6,505 bases of DNA from an uncultured Amylibacter sp. (GTDB taxonomy: Bacteria; Pseudomonadota; Alphaproteobacteria; Rhodobacterales; Rhodobacteraceae), in NCBI GenBank assembly GCA_938001995.1, contig CALLAV010000334.1, positions 1 through 6,505 of the forward strand, written 5' to 3'. Numbering within the stretch: position 1 is the first letter of the stretch; every line of letters begins with the position of its first letter. The notes under the pieces are model-generated. The model was not told the DNA's origin. It searched no databases and saw only the letters and a list, made by a program, of their open reading frames with translations. This document shows, piece by piece, positions 5,615 to 6,505 of this stretch. The translations under genes and the position numbers were made by a program.

Positions 5615-6505
5615 TTACCCAAACACTTCGGTCAGTGCCTTGTCCATCGCGCCTGTGATGTGGTCGATGTCGTCGTTGGTAGAGATCAACGCAGGGGACA
5701 GGCACAGCGTGTTGTTGAGGCCGGGCAAGGAGCGGTTGGTCATGCCAATGATTACGCCTTGGGCCATACAGTTGGCGACCACGGCTGCGACCATTTTCTC
5801 ATCCGCTGCTTCGCGTGAGTCGCGGTCTTTGACCAGCTCGGCGCCAAGGAACAGGCCTTTGCCGCGTACTTCGCCGATGACGGAATGTTTGTCCATCAGC
5901 TCACCCAGTTTACCAAGGCAATATTCACCCACGTCGATGGTGTTTTGCAACAGGCCTTCTTCTTCGATGATCTTCATGTTTTCGATCGCTGCCGCAGGGC
6001 CAGCGGCGCAGCCGCCGAATGTAGACACATCGCGGAAATAGGACATTGGATCGTCTGCGTTGTCTTTGAACATGTCAAACACGGCTTCTGTGGTTACACA
6101 GCACGAAATCGCCGCATAACCAGAGGCCACGCCTTTCGCCATGGTCACGAAGTCTGGCTGGATGCCATAGTGCTGATAGCCGAACCATGTGCCTGTACGG
6201 CCCACGCCGCAGACAACTTCGTCGATGTGCAGCAGGATTTCGTACTTTTTACACAGCTCTTGGATGCCTTCCCAATAGCCTTTTGGTGGAACGATGACGC
6301 CGCCGCCCGCTGTGATCGGCTCTAGGCAGATTGCACCGATTGTGTCTGGGCCTTCGCGCAGGATCACGTCTTCGGTCGCTTTTACACAGGCTTCGCCGTA
6401 TTGCTCGGCAGTGACGCCGAACTGGTTACGGTATTCAAGGCAGTGGGGCACTTCGACAAAGCCGGGTGTGAACGGGCCGTATTGGGCGTTGCGCTCTGGC
6501 TGACC
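5615..6505 (-). CDS. tpa: Taurine-pyruvate aminotransferase (class III PLP enzyme), C-terminal 296 residues, partial
   Basis: Tpa moves the amino group of taurine to pyruvate, giving sulfoacetaldehyde and alanine, the entry to taurine use ahead of sulfoacetaldehyde acetyltransferase (Xsc). The frame is open to the right edge, and with family length about 460 residues some 160 N-terminal residues are missing. Visible landmarks, numbered from the first residue seen, are QYGPFTPGF (8-16), EPITAGGG (62-69), the PLP-pyridine Asp in HIDEVVCGVGRTG (Asp95), WFGYQHYGIQPD (107-118), and the Schiff-base lysine in TMAKGVASGY (Lys124). FRDVSTFGG, EVRGKGLFLG and NRSLPGLNNTLCLSPALI follow. As remembered, DEVVCG.GRTG.WFGYQH, the Lys block and YFRD.STFGGC closely resemble Bilophila Tpa. 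Related class III omega-aminotransferases are the alternative. No xsc or tauABC gene is in view. It converges on the HxlR gene across a shared terminator. Confidence 0.85.
   Translation of the reverse strand, partial: GQPERNAQYGPFTPGFVEVPHCLEYRNQFGVTAEQYGEACVKATEDVILREGPDTIGAICLEPITAGGGVIVPPKGYWEGIQELCKKYEILLHIDEVVCGVGRTGTWFGYQHYGIQPDFVTMAKGVASGYAAISCCVTTEAVFDMFKDNADDPMSYFRDVSTFGGCAAGPAAAIENMKIIEEEGLLQNTIDVGEYCLGKLGELMDKHSVIGEVRGKGLFLGAELVKDRDSREAADEKMVAAVVANCMAQGVIIGMTNRSLPGLNNTLCLSPALISTNDDIDHITGAMDKALTEVFG

Noticed and set aside
5550..6325. Plus-strand open frames opposite tpa
   Set aside because: They overlap a well-conserved aminotransferase with intact PLP residues, and one crosses the terminator hairpin.

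Overview
The window looks like ordinary core chromosome of an alphaproteobacterium, most likely a marine Rhodobacteraceae (Roseobacter-group) species. This rests on protein character, the moderately GC-rich coding style, and the secG-pyrG, purA-DUF2842, pit and taurine aminotransferase content. The genus is not resolved. I recognise no mobile element, CRISPR array, tRNA or rRNA, and I see no convincing new multi-gene system.

Layout from left to right. Positions 1-1040 on the minus strand hold the first 346 codons of CTP synthase (pyrG), which runs off the left edge. A 257-base gap with two inverted repeats separates it from secG (1298-1666, minus), the small SecYEG translocon subunit. A 230-base divergent promoter region (1667-1896) follows. 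Rightward from it come purA (1897-3192, adenylosuccinate synthetase) and, 11 bases later, a 73-residue two-helix membrane protein of the DUF2842 type (3204-3425), probably co-transcribed. A 135-base regulatory region follows, with a four-unit Pho-box-like array and two hairpins ahead of a PiT-family phosphate permease (3561-5045). An HxlR-family regulator (5138-5560) comes next, with a perfect inverted repeat just upstream of its start. A strong two-way terminator (5565-5594) separates it from a convergent minus-strand taurine-pyruvate aminotransferase (tpa, 5615-6505), which is cut by the right edge.

Functionally the window mixes nucleotide synthesis (CTP and AMP branches), protein export, phosphate uptake and taurine nitrogen/carbon use. 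The regulatory DNA is more interesting than the proteins. The clearest signal is the 11-base-periodic Pho box in front of pit, which suggests direct PhoB control. Next are the hairpin covering the pit ribosome binding site and the 9-bp inverted repeat in front of the HxlR gene, a candidate autoregulatory operator or leader hairpin.
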